Below are positions 10,249 through 18,085 of a stretch of 64,000 nucleotides of DNA, in pieces. Location: positions 29,946 through 93,945 of the forward strand of contig NZ_AQPH01000005.1 of NCBI RefSeq assembly GCF_000442515.1, written 5' to 3'. The translations under genes and the position numbers were made by a program. Origin of the DNA: Magnetospirillum fulvum MGU-K5 (GTDB taxonomy: Bacteria > Pseudomonadota > Alphaproteobacteria > Rhodospirillales > Magnetospirillaceae). Below the pieces are notes generated by a model. It saw nothing but the letters and a program-made list of their open reading frames with translations. It was not told the origin of the DNA and searched no databases. How positions within the stretch are numbered: position 1 is the first letter of the stretch; each line of letters opens with the position of its first letter.

Positions 10249-10962
10249 TCAAATCGACCCTGAACCAAGTTTTTTCCCTGGTAAAAACCCCTGTTTTAGG
10301 ATCAAGCCCCGATGCAGCCAGAGGCATAAGCCGCTGACCAGCAGCCCGGAAACCAGCACATCCGACAGAAAATGGCCGCCTTGCGCGATTCTCGCCAGCC
10401 CAACCAACGATCCAAAAAGCAGCGCGGCCGCTACCGATAGCTGCCGGTGGCGTTGTGGTGCCAACAGGGCGAACGCGACCATCCAGAAGCCCAATGCGGC
10501 ATGTCCGGACGGGAACGAGCAATTATCGTCGCACTGGACCGAGGGGACGAACGGCGGGACATAGGTATTGGGGCCGGAGAATTCGGCGATGGTCGAGGGA
10601 CGGGGACGGCCCCAATGGTCCTTGAGGACGACATTGACCACCAACCCCGGTCCCAACGCCAGACTGGCCAGCAGATAGAGTGCGACCCGCGGCCCTACGC
10701 CGAACAGAGTTTGCCGCCGCAGCGCCGCGATCAGCCCCAGAATCGCGACCAGGGCCGCCAGAGCGAACAGGATGATCGGCAGGGTTTTGCGGACGAAATC
10801 GCCGAGCGGAGCGATACGGAAGGGGAAGAAATGGCGTTCCGCGTCAAAAAAGGCGCGGGTCAGGCCGATTTCGATCTCGGGAAACAGCATCACCACCAGC
10901 AGCAGCGCCAGGGGAAGTCCCCAGACGGCAAGCCGCACTCCCCACCTCAAACGGTCACCCAT
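10249..10962 (-). CDS. PAP2-family membrane phosphatase
   Basis: Integral membrane phosphatase of 237 residues with about six helices. The three phosphatase motifs are visible: KDHWGRPRP near residue 114, PSGH near 151 and the third motif in RIAQGGHFLSD near 192, with the catalytic and phosphate-binding Arg and His residues in place. Members act on lipid phosphates such as undecaprenyl diphosphate, phosphatidyl glycerophosphate or lipid A. Being two bases downstream of lptG and near a sugar-type amidotransferase, it may act on envelope lipids, which is inference. Confidence 0.88.
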   Translation of the reverse strand: MGDRLRWGVRLAVWGLPLALLLVVMLFPEIEIGLTRAFFDAERHFFPFRIAPLGDFVRKTLPIILFALAALVAILGLIAALRRQTLFGVGPRVALYLLASLALGPGLVVNVVLKDHWGRPRPSTIAEFSGPNTYVPPFVPSVQCDDNCSFPSGHAALGFWMVAFALLAPQRHRQLSVAAALLFGSLVGLARIAQGGHFLSDVLVSGLLVSGLCLWLHRGLILKQGFLPGKKLGSGSI

Positions 10963-10964
10963 GC

Positions 10965-12068
10965 CTAACCGTCCTCAAGGTGAAACAGCCCGGCCATGCC
11001 GACCAGCCCGGCAAAGATCGCGGGCGACCACGCAGCCAGGAATTGCGGCAGCGTCGCCGACAGCCCCAGGGCATAGACGACGCGCGAGAAGAAATAGACG
11101 GCAAATCCGGTGGCGACGCCGCCGCCGACCCGCGCCGTCAATCCGCCCGAGCGCAGGTTGGGGTTGAGCGAGAACAACGCGGCCATCAGCACCATGCCGC
11201 CGTACAGCGGGGGCGAGGCCAGCAGCGAGTTGAAATACAGCCGGTGCTTGTTGGCGGTGAAGCCTGCCCGTTCGAAGAAATGGATGAAGCCGGGCAATTC
11301 CCAGAACGACAGGGTTTCTGGCGAGGCGAAATTGTCGTGGATGCGTTCCAGGGTCAATTGGGTGGGAATCCGCATCGTTTCGACAAAGACCGAGGGGCGT
11401 CCCCCCTCCATCACCCAGGCGTTGCGGACCTCGAAGGCGCCATCGACCAGATTGGCGCTTTCGGCGCTGATCCGGCGCGAGAAATGGTCCGGCCGGTCAT
11501 AGAGGAAGAACTGGGCGTCGCGCATCAGCAGGGTCAGCCCCTCCTGACGGACATCGAGCGAATGGACCACCAATTCGCCCTCGTCATGCGGCTCGCGCAG
11601 CCACAGCCCGACCTCGGACAGGTCGAACGCGCTTTTGTTGCCGCGCAGCATCTCGTCCTGCATCCGGTCATAGCGGTCGAACATCGCTGCCGCCAGCGGA
11701 TTGAAGATTGTGATCTCGATCGCGCCGAACAGCACCACCACCCCCAGCACCGGGGCGATGAACTGCCACACCGACACGCCAGCCGAGCGGGCCACCACCA
11801 GTTCGTGCGAGCGGGTCAGCCGCCAGAAACAGATCATCGACCCGATCATGATCGCGAAGGGAAGGATGGTGTGAAGCATCTGCGGCAGCTTCAGCACCGC
11901 CATCAGCATGATCGTTCCCATCCCGAGATCGGGCCGCCCGGCGGCACGGCGGATCAGTTCGATCACGTCGAACAGCAGAATCATCCCCAGAATCACCGCC
12001 AGCACGGCAGCGAAGGAGACAATGAAATGTCGCGCGATATAGGCGCTTAACAGGGGGGACAGGCGCAT
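10965..12068 (-). CDS. lptG: LPS export permease LptG
   Basis: One of the two permease subunits of the LptB2FG transporter that extracts lipopolysaccharide from the inner membrane. The 367-residue protein has the YjgP/YjgQ plan: three N-terminal helices (YIARHFIVSFAAVLAVILG and onward), a large periplasmic beta-jellyroll region from about residue 120 to 265, and three C-terminal helices. The signature SHELVVARSAGVSVWQ around residue 88 is clear. The partner lptF is not beside it here. LptG is preferred to LptF because of its length and C-terminal part, with some uncertainty. Confidence 0.88.
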   Translation of the reverse strand: MRLSPLLSAYIARHFIVSFAAVLAVILGMILLFDVIELIRRAAGRPDLGMGTIMLMAVLKLPQMLHTILPFAIMIGSMICFWRLTRSHELVVARSAGVSVWQFIAPVLGVVVLFGAIEITIFNPLAAAMFDRYDRMQDEMLRGNKSAFDLSEVGLWLREPHDEGELVVHSLDVRQEGLTLLMRDAQFFLYDRPDHFSRRISAESANLVDGAFEVRNAWVMEGGRPSVFVETMRIPTQLTLERIHDNFASPETLSFWELPGFIHFFERAGFTANKHRLYFNSLLASPPLYGGMVLMAALFSLNPNLRSGGLTARVGGGVATGFAVYFFSRVVYALGLSATLPQFLAAWSPAIFAGLVGMAGLFHLEDG

Positions 12069-12174
12069 GATATCCGGTTCCGCAACGGCTCGGGCGTGAC
12101 AGCGGATCTCGACCGCCTCTCACAGCACAGAATGCACACGATCGTCCGCCTGGATTCAAGCCTTGTGAATGAAA

Positions 12175-14085
12175 TCACTCCCGGCCCTCCAGCCAGGCCT
12201 GGAACATCAGGACGTGCCACAATTCAGTCTGCCAGGATTTGGCGCCCGAACGGTGCTCGCGCCAGCATTGCGCCACCAGCGGCGCGTTCAGCCAGCCCTG
12301 ACGCGACAGTCGGGTCTCGGACAGCATGTCGTCGGCCCAGGGGCGCAGCCGCCCGTTCAGCCATTTGCCCACCGGCACCTCGAACCCCATCTTGGGGCGA
12401 TCGACCAGGGCGCGGGGGACATGGCGGAACAAAACGTCGCGCAACACCGCCTTTCCGGTGCCGCCATCGATCTTGAAATCGGGCGGCAGGCTCCAGGCGA
12501 AATCGGCAATGTCGGAGCCGAGGAAGGGCAAGCGCGCTTCCAGTGACGCGGCCATCGTCGTCCGGTCGGTTTTGACGCACAGATCGTCGGCGAGATAGAG
12601 GCCGACATCGAGCAGCATCACCGCCAGCGCCGGATCGGCCAGCGGCGCCGCTTCGCCGAACGGCTCCAGCGTCTGCGCCAGCGGCACCGGGGACGGCATC
12701 CCCCGCCAGCGGGTGTAATGCAGCGAGAGCAGTTCAGCCAGACTGCCCGCATTGAACGTTTCGGCGGCACGGCCGAGACGATAGCCGGGATGGCTGCGGC
12801 GGCGGCGGAAGGCGGCTCCGATCCGGGCCAGCCCTTCGGCCGGACCGGCCAGCATCCGCGCCCCTGTCGCCAATCCCCGTCGCACCGGGGCCGGAATCCG
12901 CGACAGCCGGGTCCAGTCGGCGGGCAGCGAGCGATAGATGCCATAGCCGCCGAACAATTCGTCGGCGCCATCGCCCGACAGCGCCACCGTTACCCGCTTG
13001 CGGGTCAGCCGGGACAGCAAGGCGGTGGGCAGCGCCGCCGGGTCGGCGAACGGCTCGTCGAACAAGCGGGGCAGATCGGGCACCATCGTCAGCGCCTCGT
13101 CCTCGCCGATCCGCAGCTCGGTGTGAATGGTGCCAAGATGGTCGGCGACGGCGCGGGCATGGGCGCTTTCGTCGAGACCGGCCTGATCGAAGCCGACGGT
13201 GAAGGAATGGATCGGGCGATCGCTGAGGCGACTCATCAACGCCGCCGTCAGCGACGAATCGATCCCACCCGACAGGAACACTCCCACCGGCACATCGGCC
13301 TGCATCCGCAGCGCGACCGAACGGCGCAGCAAATCGTCAAGCTGAGCCACCGCGTCGGCGCGGCTGCCGGTAAAGCGTCCGGCCATCTCGGCGGCGCGCT
13401 CGGCGGCCGACCAATAGCGGGTGGTGGTGGCGGTGCCGTCGGAAGTGACGGTCATCAAGGTGCCGGGCTCCAGCTTGCGCGCCCGGCGATGGATCGTGTG
13501 GGGGGCGGGAATCCAGCCCATCCGCAGGTACAGGGCCAGGGCGTCGCGGTCGATCGCTCCGTTCCAGGCGGGATGAACCGCCAGCGCCCGCAATTCCGAG
13601 CCGAACAGCATCACCCCGTCGGACAAGGCCCAATAAAGCGGCTTTTCGCCGAAGCGGTCGCGGCCCAGGGTCAGTCGTCGCTCGGTCCGGTCCCACACCG
13701 CGAAGGCGAACATGCCGTCGAAGCGGCGGACCGCCTGTTCCGGCCCCCACGCCGCGATGGCTTCCAGCAGAACCTCGGTGTCGGAGCGGCCGCGCCAGCG
13801 CACCCCGTCGCCCAGTCGCGTCCTCAATTCGGCGTGGTTATAAATCTCGCCATTGAAGACCACCACCCAGCGGCCGTCGTGCGACACCATCGGCTGGTGC
13901 CCCTGCGGCGACAGATCAAGGATCGACAGGCGGCGAAAGCCGAACGCCAGCCCAGCTTCCTCGTCGCTCCAGGTTCCGTTATCGTCGGGGCCGCGATGGA
14001 TCAGGGTCGCGGCCATCGCTGACGCCGTGGCGGCGGGCTGGGGTGTCCGGGCGGACAGGTCGAAAAAACCGGCGAAACCGCACAT
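12175..14085 (-). CDS. asnB: asparagine synthase (glutamine-hydrolysing)-like amidotransferase
   Basis: A 636-residue class II amidotransferase. Cys2 (MCGFAGFF) is the glutamine-hydrolysing nucleophile; HRGPD and FNGEIYNH complete that domain. The synthetase domain carries the pyrophosphate loop SGGIDSS near residue 255 and the ALSGDGADELFGGY motif near 345. Length fits the long AsnB type often encoded in polysaccharide or envelope gene clusters, where the true substrate may be a sugar acid instead of aspartate. The neighbour upstream is a TPR-methyltransferase, downstream is lptG, which favours an envelope role. Confidence 0.9.
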   Translation of the reverse strand: MCGFAGFFDLSARTPQPAATASAMAATLIHRGPDDNGTWSDEEAGLAFGFRRLSILDLSPQGHQPMVSHDGRWVVVFNGEIYNHAELRTRLGDGVRWRGRSDTEVLLEAIAAWGPEQAVRRFDGMFAFAVWDRTERRLTLGRDRFGEKPLYWALSDGVMLFGSELRALAVHPAWNGAIDRDALALYLRMGWIPAPHTIHRRARKLEPGTLMTVTSDGTATTTRYWSAAERAAEMAGRFTGSRADAVAQLDDLLRRSVALRMQADVPVGVFLSGGIDSSLTAALMSRLSDRPIHSFTVGFDQAGLDESAHARAVADHLGTIHTELRIGEDEALTMVPDLPRLFDEPFADPAALPTALLSRLTRKRVTVALSGDGADELFGGYGIYRSLPADWTRLSRIPAPVRRGLATGARMLAGPAEGLARIGAAFRRRRSHPGYRLGRAAETFNAGSLAELLSLHYTRWRGMPSPVPLAQTLEPFGEAAPLADPALAVMLLDVGLYLADDLCVKTDRTTMAASLEARLPFLGSDIADFAWSLPPDFKIDGGTGKAVLRDVLFRHVPRALVDRPKMGFEVPVGKWLNGRLRPWADDMLSETRLSRQGWLNAPLVAQCWREHRSGAKSWQTELWHVLMFQAWLEGRE

Positions 14086-14152
14086 CGGAGGAATCCATCA
14101 GGGGAGGTGAGGGGCGCAAGGTAGCGACGGTGGCCCGGTACGACCAGAGAAT

Positions 14153-15778
14153 TTAGGTCCGGAGTCGCAGGGCCGCCACCCATCCGGGCACATCGGCCCC
14201 GGCTTCGCGGCGGCTGACCGCCGGTTCAAGCAGCGCCACCGCGAATCCGGCGGCTGCGGCCTGCGCCTCGATATAGGCGGCGCTATGGGCATAGCGATTG
14301 CCGTTCCCCAAGCGATAATCGGCCTCGTCACAGCGTTCCAGGGTACAGGCGAACATTCCGCCCGGCTTCAACGCCAGCGCCGCCGCCGTCAGCAGCGGGG
14401 CCAGATTGCCGAAATAAACCAGCACGTCGGCGGCCACCACCACATCATAGCAGCCCGGCCGCGCCGACAGCCCGGCGATCAGTTCGCCGACTTCCAGCCG
14501 GTCGTACAGCCCCCGGCGTTCGGCCCGTTCGATCATCGCGGGCGAGATGTCCAACCCATCCAGCCATGCCGCCAGCGGCCGCAGTACCGGGGCGGCAAGG
14601 CCGGTGCCGCATCCGGCATCCAGCACCGCCAGCCCGTTGTGGCGGTCCAGCACCCGGGACAGGACCTCGCCCATCTGCTCGGGGCCGCAATAGCCCAGCC
14701 CATCGACCAGGGCGGAATCGAAATGGTTGGCGTAATCGTCGAACAATTGGCGGACATAGGCATCGGGTGCCCGTTCGGGCGGGGCGGCGGCCCCGACCTG
14801 GGCCAGCCCCAACGCCGCTCCGATCCGGTCAGAGGGGTCAAGCCGCAGACAGAGGCCGTAATGCTCGGCCGCTCGCTCGGTCTGCCCCAATACCCGGCAG
14901 CTTTCGGCCAGACACCAATGGCCCTGAACCAAATCCGGGCGAATCGCCACCACCCGCTCGAATGCTGCCGCCGCGCCCTCCTGACGGCCCTGCGCGGCGC
15001 GGATCAGCCCCAGTTCCAGCCAGCCGCCACTTTCCTGCGCCGCCAGCCGGGTGGCACGCTCGGCCTCGGCGCGGGCGTCGTCCAGTCGGTTCAACCGCCG
15101 CAGCGCCCCGGCCAAGGCGGCGGCGGTCGCGGCATGGTTGGGGCGCAACTCGGCGGCCCCACTCAGGATCGTCAGTGCCGCATGCAGGTGGCCGCAGGCG
15201 ACCAGCACCAGCCCATAATTATAAAGCGCCGTCGCCCAGTTCGGCCGCAATTCGAGGGCACGGACCAGGAAACCGGCGGCTTCCTCCGACTGGCCGTTTT
15301 CGTGCAGCAGCGAGCCGAGACAGCATAGCGCCACGGCATGACGGGGGTTGGCGGCAATGGCGCGGCGACAGTGATCGATCGCGGCGTCGCGCTGCCCGCT
15401 TTGTCCCAGCAATTCGCCCAGCCGGGCATGAGCCTCGGCATGGGTGGGCGCCATCTCCAGCACCGTCCGATATTGGAGAATCGCCGCGTCGCGCTGGCCC
15501 TGCGCTTCCAGCGTCTGACCCAGGGCCAGACGCGGCACCGGCTGACGGGGATCGGCGGCCACCGCCCGCGATAAATGATCGACCGCCTTGCGGCCCAACC
15601 CCTGTTGCTGGGCAATCAAACCAAGAAGGTAATGCGCCCCGCCGAAATCGGGTCGCCGCGCGGCAAGCCGTCGCCCCAGACGCTGAGCTTCGGCAAGGTC
15701 GCCGTCTTCCCAGGCCTGCATCGCAACGGCGAATTCCTCGCCAATGGTCGTTACCGATGGGTCGCTGCCGGTCTTCAT
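14153..15778 (-). CDS. TPR-repeat protein with C-terminal methyltransferase domain
   Basis: A 541-residue fusion. About the first 300 residues are tandem tetratricopeptide repeats (for example AHYLLGLIAQQQGLGRKAVD and AEAHARLGELLGQSGQRDAA). From about residue 375 there is a class I SAM-dependent methyltransferase fold: VLDAGCGTGLAAPVL is the SAM-binding glycine motif, LDGLDISPAMI the acidic strand 2 and YDVVVAADVLVYFG strand 4. The substrate is unknown. Similar TPR-methyltransferases are frequent in magnetospirilla and relatives. A cytoplasmic location is expected, as there is no signal peptide. Confidence 0.82.
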   Translation of the reverse strand: MKTGSDPSVTTIGEEFAVAMQAWEDGDLAEAQRLGRRLAARRPDFGGAHYLLGLIAQQQGLGRKAVDHLSRAVAADPRQPVPRLALGQTLEAQGQRDAAILQYRTVLEMAPTHAEAHARLGELLGQSGQRDAAIDHCRRAIAANPRHAVALCCLGSLLHENGQSEEAAGFLVRALELRPNWATALYNYGLVLVACGHLHAALTILSGAAELRPNHAATAAALAGALRRLNRLDDARAEAERATRLAAQESGGWLELGLIRAAQGRQEGAAAAFERVVAIRPDLVQGHWCLAESCRVLGQTERAAEHYGLCLRLDPSDRIGAALGLAQVGAAAPPERAPDAYVRQLFDDYANHFDSALVDGLGYCGPEQMGEVLSRVLDRHNGLAVLDAGCGTGLAAPVLRPLAAWLDGLDISPAMIERAERRGLYDRLEVGELIAGLSARPGCYDVVVAADVLVYFGNLAPLLTAAALALKPGGMFACTLERCDEADYRLGNGNRYAHSAAYIEAQAAAAGFAVALLEPAVSRREAGADVPGWVAALRLRT

Positions 15779-15904
15779 TCTATCCTGTCCAATAAGATGG
15801 AAATAATATCCGGGTTTTACCCGACTGTCACGAATAGCCGTAGGATCGCTCAGGATTTATTGCGTTGCCTCGACTACTAAGTATCCAATCCCCTTAAATT
15901 ACAC

Positions 15905-16094
15905 TCGCATGGGGTGCGCGGGCGCGGCGGGATCCGTCGCTTTCGCTCGTTATGCGCCCCTCATTCGCCGGGCGCTCATTCCATTCGCTTGGCTTTCGCT
16001 CGCATGGGCTCGCGGGCGCTCAATGCGCCAGTCGCTTTCGCTCGTTATGTGCCCCTCATTCGCCGGGTGCTCATTCCAGTCGCTTGCGCTCCAT
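15905..16094 (+). repeat. tandem 95-bp direct repeat
   Basis: Two copies of a unit stand head to tail with an exact offset of 95 bases. The best conserved block is 15936-15991 against 16031-16086, with only three differences; it contains CTTTCGCTCGTTATG and GCCCCTCATTCGCCGGG. The first 30 bases of each unit (TCGCATGGG...) are also similar. A diverged single copy of the core occurs on the other strand at 58392-58434, so this belongs to a dispersed family. It fills the gap between the TPR-methyltransferase and the GNAT-NUDIX gene, where no gene is supported. Confidence 0.75.
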
Positions 16095-16164
16095 CCAGGG
16101 TGTTGACGGCACAGGTGGGCGTGCCATCCTGACGGCCCGATGCCGTATGAAGGAGATCCGAGCC

Positions 16165-17151
16165 TTGACCACCGAAGCGGGCTGTCGCCAGGCGGGCAGT
16201 ATCTGGGCCGGACACCGGCTGCGCACCGCCCGTCTGGTGCTGCGTCTTCCCACTCCCGCCGATGCCGCCAGCCTGCCGCCGCTGCTGGACGATTGGGAGG
16301 TGGTGCGGCTGACGGCGCGGATTCCCCATCCTTACGGTGTGGACGATGCCGCCGCCTTTATCGCCGAGCAGGAACAGCGTCGCCAAAGCGGGCAGGGAGT
16401 GGCGTTGTTGCTGGAACGGACGATCGACGGCGTGGTGATCGGCTGTGTCGGGTTCGGCCTTGATGCCGAGGGAAACCCCGAACTGGGCTATTGGCTTGGT
16501 CGTGCCTATTGGGGCCAGGGCTATATCGTCGAGGCGGTGCGCCGTTTGATCCGTCATCTGTTCGAGACGTTGGGCTATGCCTCGGTGTGGGCGCAGGTTC
16601 ACCCCGACAATGCGGCGTCAAAGCGGGTGCTGGCAAAGCTCGGCTTTTCTTTGGACGGCTGTGTGACGTGCACGCTGCCCGCGCGGGGCGAAAGCGTGGT
16701 GTCGCCGCGCTTTGCGCTTACCCGGACGGATTGGGCCGCTGCCCATGCCGCGCGGCCCCATCTGCTGGTGGTGGCGGCGGCGTTGGTCGATGGCGACGGG
16801 CGGGTGCTGATGACGACGCGGCCGCCCGGTAAAACGATGGCCGGGCTGTGGGAATTCCCCGGTGGCAAGGTCGCGCCGGGCGAGACACCGGAACAGGCGC
16901 TGGTGCGCGAGCTGGAGGAGGAACTGGGGCTTGACGTCACCGAGAGCTGCCTGGCTCCGGTCGGCTTTGCCTCGCACGATTACGACACCTTTCACCTGTT
17001 GATGCCGCTCTATGTGGTGCGGGTGTGGCAGGGCACGCCGACCCCGCGCGAAGGCCAGTCTTTGCGCTGGGTCCGTGCCGCCCGGCTGGCCGATTTGCCG
17101 ATGCCGCCTGCCGATATCCCGCTGGTGGCGGTCCTGCGGGAATGGGTATGA
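16165..17151 (+). CDS. GNAT acetyltransferase fused to NUDIX hydrolase
   Basis: A two-domain protein of about 328 residues. The N-terminal half is a RimJ-type GNAT domain: RLRTARLVLRLPTPADAAS, then ELGYWLGRAYWGQGYIVEA with the acetyl-CoA loop, and NAASKRVLAKLGF near its end. The C-terminal half is a MutT-like NUDIX domain; the NUDIX box GKVAPGE, seven residues, RELEEELGL is intact, so hydrolysis of a nucleoside diphosphate derivative such as oxidised dGTP is plausible. The start is taken as TTG 16165 behind AAGGAG at 16150-16155; an ATG at 16147 is the alternative. Earlier in-frame starts would run through the repeat. Confidence 0.85.
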   Translation: MTTEAGCRQAGSIWAGHRLRTARLVLRLPTPADAASLPPLLDDWEVVRLTARIPHPYGVDDAAAFIAEQEQRRQSGQGVALLLERTIDGVVIGCVGFGLDAEGNPELGYWLGRAYWGQGYIVEAVRRLIRHLFETLGYASVWAQVHPDNAASKRVLAKLGFSLDGCVTCTLPARGESVVSPRFALTRTDWAAAHAARPHLLVVAAALVDGDGRVLMTTRPPGKTMAGLWEFPGGKVAPGETPEQALVRELEEELGLDVTESCLAPVGFASHDYDTFHLLMPLYVVRVWQGTPTPREGQSLRWVRAARLADLPMPPADIPLVAVLREWV

Positions 17152-17179
17152 TGGCCCCAGCCACCAACGGGAGGACGCG

Positions 17180-17917
17180 ATGACCGACGCGGCGATTTTG
17201 GTGATCGGCAATGAGATTTTGTCGGGGCGTACCCGCGACGCCAACATCCAGTTCCTGGCCACCGAATTGGGGGCGCTGGGGATTCCGTTGGCCGAAGTCC
17301 GCGTCGTCCGCGACGATACCGCCGACATCGTTGCCGGTCTCGACGCATTGCGCGCCCGCTACAGCTATGTTTTTACCAGCGGCGGGATCGGGCCGACTCA
17401 CGACGACATCACCTCCGCCGCCGTCGCCGCCGCCTTTGGCGTCGAACTGGTGCGCGATCCCGAGGCGGTGCGCCGCCTCGCCTTGCGCCATCGCGGCGAT
17501 GATCTCAACGCCGCCCGGCTCAAGATGGCCGATATCCCCGCCGGAGCCAGCCTGATCGATAATCCGATCAGTCAAGCGCCTGGATTTCGCATCGGCAACG
17601 TATTTGTTCTAGCCGGGGTGCCAAGCGTCCTTCAGGCGATGTTCGCCTCGTTGAAGCCCGCTCTGGCCGCCGGGGCGCCGCTGCAATCGCGCTCGGTGAC
17701 GATGGCGGCGCGCGAGGGCGATCTGGCCGAGCAACTGGCGGCGATCCAGTCCCGTCATCCCGAGGTCGAGATCGGTAGCTATCCGACCTTTGCCGAGGGC
17801 GGTCCCCGCGTGTCGATCGTCGCGCGCGGGTCCCAGGTCGGGGTGCTGGATCAGGTCGAAGGCGAGGTCCGCGCCCTGGCGGCGCATCTGGGCGCGGTGG
17901 TCATCGCGGCCGATTGA
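17180..17917 (+). CDS. CinA/MoaB-type molybdopterin-binding domain protein
   Basis: A 245-residue protein of the competence/damage-inducible (CinA N-terminal) group. It begins DAAILVIGNEILSGRTRDAN, followed by VRDDTADIV and the loop VFTSGGIGPTHDD, which is the MoCF-biosynthesis-type binding signature, and later GVPSVLQAM. The C-terminal amidase domain of full-length CinA is absent, which is the usual short form in alphaproteobacteria; its function (pyrophosphatase or molybdopterin-related) is not settled. A GGGAGGA ribosome-binding site lies before ATG 17180. It follows the GNAT-NUDIX gene by 28 bases and may share its transcript. Confidence 0.88.
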   Translation: MTDAAILVIGNEILSGRTRDANIQFLATELGALGIPLAEVRVVRDDTADIVAGLDALRARYSYVFTSGGIGPTHDDITSAAVAAAFGVELVRDPEAVRRLALRHRGDDLNAARLKMADIPAGASLIDNPISQAPGFRIGNVFVLAGVPSVLQAMFASLKPALAAGAPLQSRSVTMAAREGDLAEQLAAIQSRHPEVEIGSYPTFAEGGPRVSIVARGSQVGVLDQVEGEVRALAAHLGAVVIAAD

Positions 17918-18029
17918 TACCGGCAGGCTTTTCCATGCTGCCCGGCACTTTTTGCCTCTCCGCCCATGGTGGGGCGTGTGGCTAAAGGCGAAATTAAATA
18001 AAAACAACGCGATCGATGGTCTCGGGTGA

Positions 18030-18046
18030 TTGGCCCGGCTCTTGCG
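18030..18046 (+). promoter_or_regulatory. sigma-54 type promoter for fliK-flgD-flgE
   Basis: TGGCCCG at 18031-18037, four bases, then TTGC at 18042-18045 matches the sigma-54 consensus TGGCACG-N4-TTGC with one change and exact spacing. It lies 41 bases before the fliK start. An A-rich stretch directly upstream (about 17990-18010) could bend DNA or bind IHF. Sigma-54 control of hook genes is well known in alphaproteobacteria such as Caulobacter. Confidence 0.6.
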
Positions 18047-18085
18047 ATATGGGGAGGGCGACCAACCCAGTGCGGGGACGAGACC

